From Smittium culicis (taxonomy: Eukaryota > Kickxellomycota > Harpellomycetes > Harpellales > Legeriomycetaceae): 20,338 nucleotides of DNA. Under the pieces are notes generated by a model. It was not told the DNA's origin. It searched no databases and worked only from the letters and a program-made list of their open reading frames with translations. The position numbers and the translations under genes are program-made. The DNA lies in contig LSSN01000066.1 in NCBI GenBank assembly GCA_001970855.1, positions 1 to 20,338 of the forward strand. The letters run 5' to 3'. The first letter of the stretch is position 1. Each line of letters opens with the position of its first letter. Positions 19,640 through 20,338 of this stretch are shown here, in pieces.

Positions 19640-20338
19640 ATGGTACGTTTTCTTCAATTTTAAAAATGCGAGTAGACATATATCATAATTTATTTAGCCT
19701 ATGTTTAGAACTTTATAAAATGTAACTTCTCTCTATAGGACATTGAAAAGCTCGCAGTAATAGGTTCTGGCCAAATGGGGGTCGGTATCGGTTTGGTTGC
19801 TGCTAGATTTGCTCAAGTCAGAGTCCAGCTTGTTGACACTAGCGAAGTCCAGCTCGAAAAAGGCCATTCTTTCATAAGTAAGATACAACTTCATATAGAA
19901 AAAGATATTCTATTATCATACAAAAAATATATTGCCTCATAAAAACTTATCAAATCGGCTTATTAATTTTTTTTTATTTGATGGTGATTTTTTTTTTTGC
20001 AATTTAGAGTCGCTTCTTGAAAAAGAGAGGAAAAAGGAGAGAATAACTACCGAAGAGGTTGATCAAATACTCTCCAGAATTTCAATGGTAAAAGGCATTT
20101 CAAACATTGATAATCCAGATTTTGTTATTGAGGCTGTATCCGAAAATTTAGCTGTAAAGAAATCTATTTTCGAAGAGCTGAGCAAAATAATATCCGGAAA
20201 TTGTGTTTTAGCAAGCAACACCTCTTCAATAAGTATTACAAAGCTTGCGTCTTTTGCCAAGCATCCTGAGCAAGTAATCGGAATGCATTTCATGAATCCT
20301 GTTCCAGTGATGAAGCTAGTGGAACTCATTCCAGCTTT
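19640..20338 (+). CDS. 3-hydroxyacyl/3-hydroxybutyryl-CoA dehydrogenase, 3' end outside window
   Basis: Exons: 19640-19642 (ATG) joined to 19739-19877 and 20008-20338 onwards; introns have GTACGT...CTATAG and GTAAGA...TTTAG ends, and phases fit. The first 157 residues are visible. The N-terminal Rossmann fold shows IGSGQMGVGIG (residues 9-19), the NAD-binding GxGxxG. VDTSEVQLEKG follows beta-2, then FVIEAVSENLAVKK. The catalytic region has SNTSSISITKLA (Ser120) and GMHFMNPVPVMKLVE, with His141 and Glu153 matching the catalytic His-Glu pair of mitochondrial HADH. It oxidises 3-hydroxyacyl-CoA with NAD in beta-oxidation or a butyrate-type pathway. The C-terminal 3HCDH domain lies beyond the window. 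The start is uncertain: an in-frame TAG sits at 19610-19612 exactly where an acceptor-like tract ends, so the ATG may belong to a longer exon from 19613 (NIYTLSKAQM) with a targeting peptide upstream. Confidence 0.92.

Noticed and set aside
20063..20329. Minus-strand 88-residue frame at the right edge
   Set aside because: Antisense to the dehydrogenase exon encoding SNTSS and GMHFMNPVPVMKLVE.

Overview
The window is a piece of nuclear eukaryotic chromosome, most likely from an AT-rich fungus. All three complete or nearly complete gene models need GT-AG introns of about 64-216 nt. The products are eukaryotic: a ribosomal eS27 protein, a CUL4-type cullin and a fungal-type Swiss-Army-Knife HAD protein. 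The very low G+C outside genes and the protein set fit an early-diverging lineage such as Kickxellomycotina/Harpellales, but the lineage is inference only.

Layout. Positions 3-1904 (+) hold the 3' part of a HAD_SAK-type gene that starts before the window. After a T-rich spacer, 2574-3575 is a block clearly richer in G+C than its surroundings. It holds a degenerate coding remnant on the minus strand (2574-2849) and then a hairpin-rich, ORF-free stretch (2994-3575). RPS27/eS27 follows at 3757-4227 (-) with a two-codon first exon. An AT-rich spacer with an isolated GC spike separates it from a seven-exon CUL4 gene at 5573-8938 (-), which encodes 911 residues and ends in an intact neddylation/winged-helix tail. 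Just upstream of CUL4, 9216-9530 (+) is a second open stretch sharing a 35-bp segment with the remnant near 2.6 kb. From about 9.5 to 19.6 kb there is a 10-kb, extremely AT-rich gene desert. It contains a MITE-like element with 36-bp inverted ends (10102-10306), a 26-bp tandem repeat (12262-12347), a perfect heptamer array (17751-17837) and several inverted repeats, but no gene I can support. At the right edge (19640-20338, +) begins a 3-hydroxyacyl/3-hydroxybutyryl-CoA dehydrogenase gene that runs off the window.

The genes serve unrelated cell functions (RNA metabolism, translation, ubiquitin ligation, fatty-acid or ketone metabolism), and nothing points to a cluster or operon. The best candidates for undescribed biology are the recurring GRPxEEF coding tail at 2.6 and 9.4 kb, the structured block at 3.0-3.6 kb, the short inverted-repeat element at 10.1-10.3 kb, and the gene desert with its heptamer satellite. 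The exons were joined by hand from splice motifs, reading phase and protein-family match; no searches were run.
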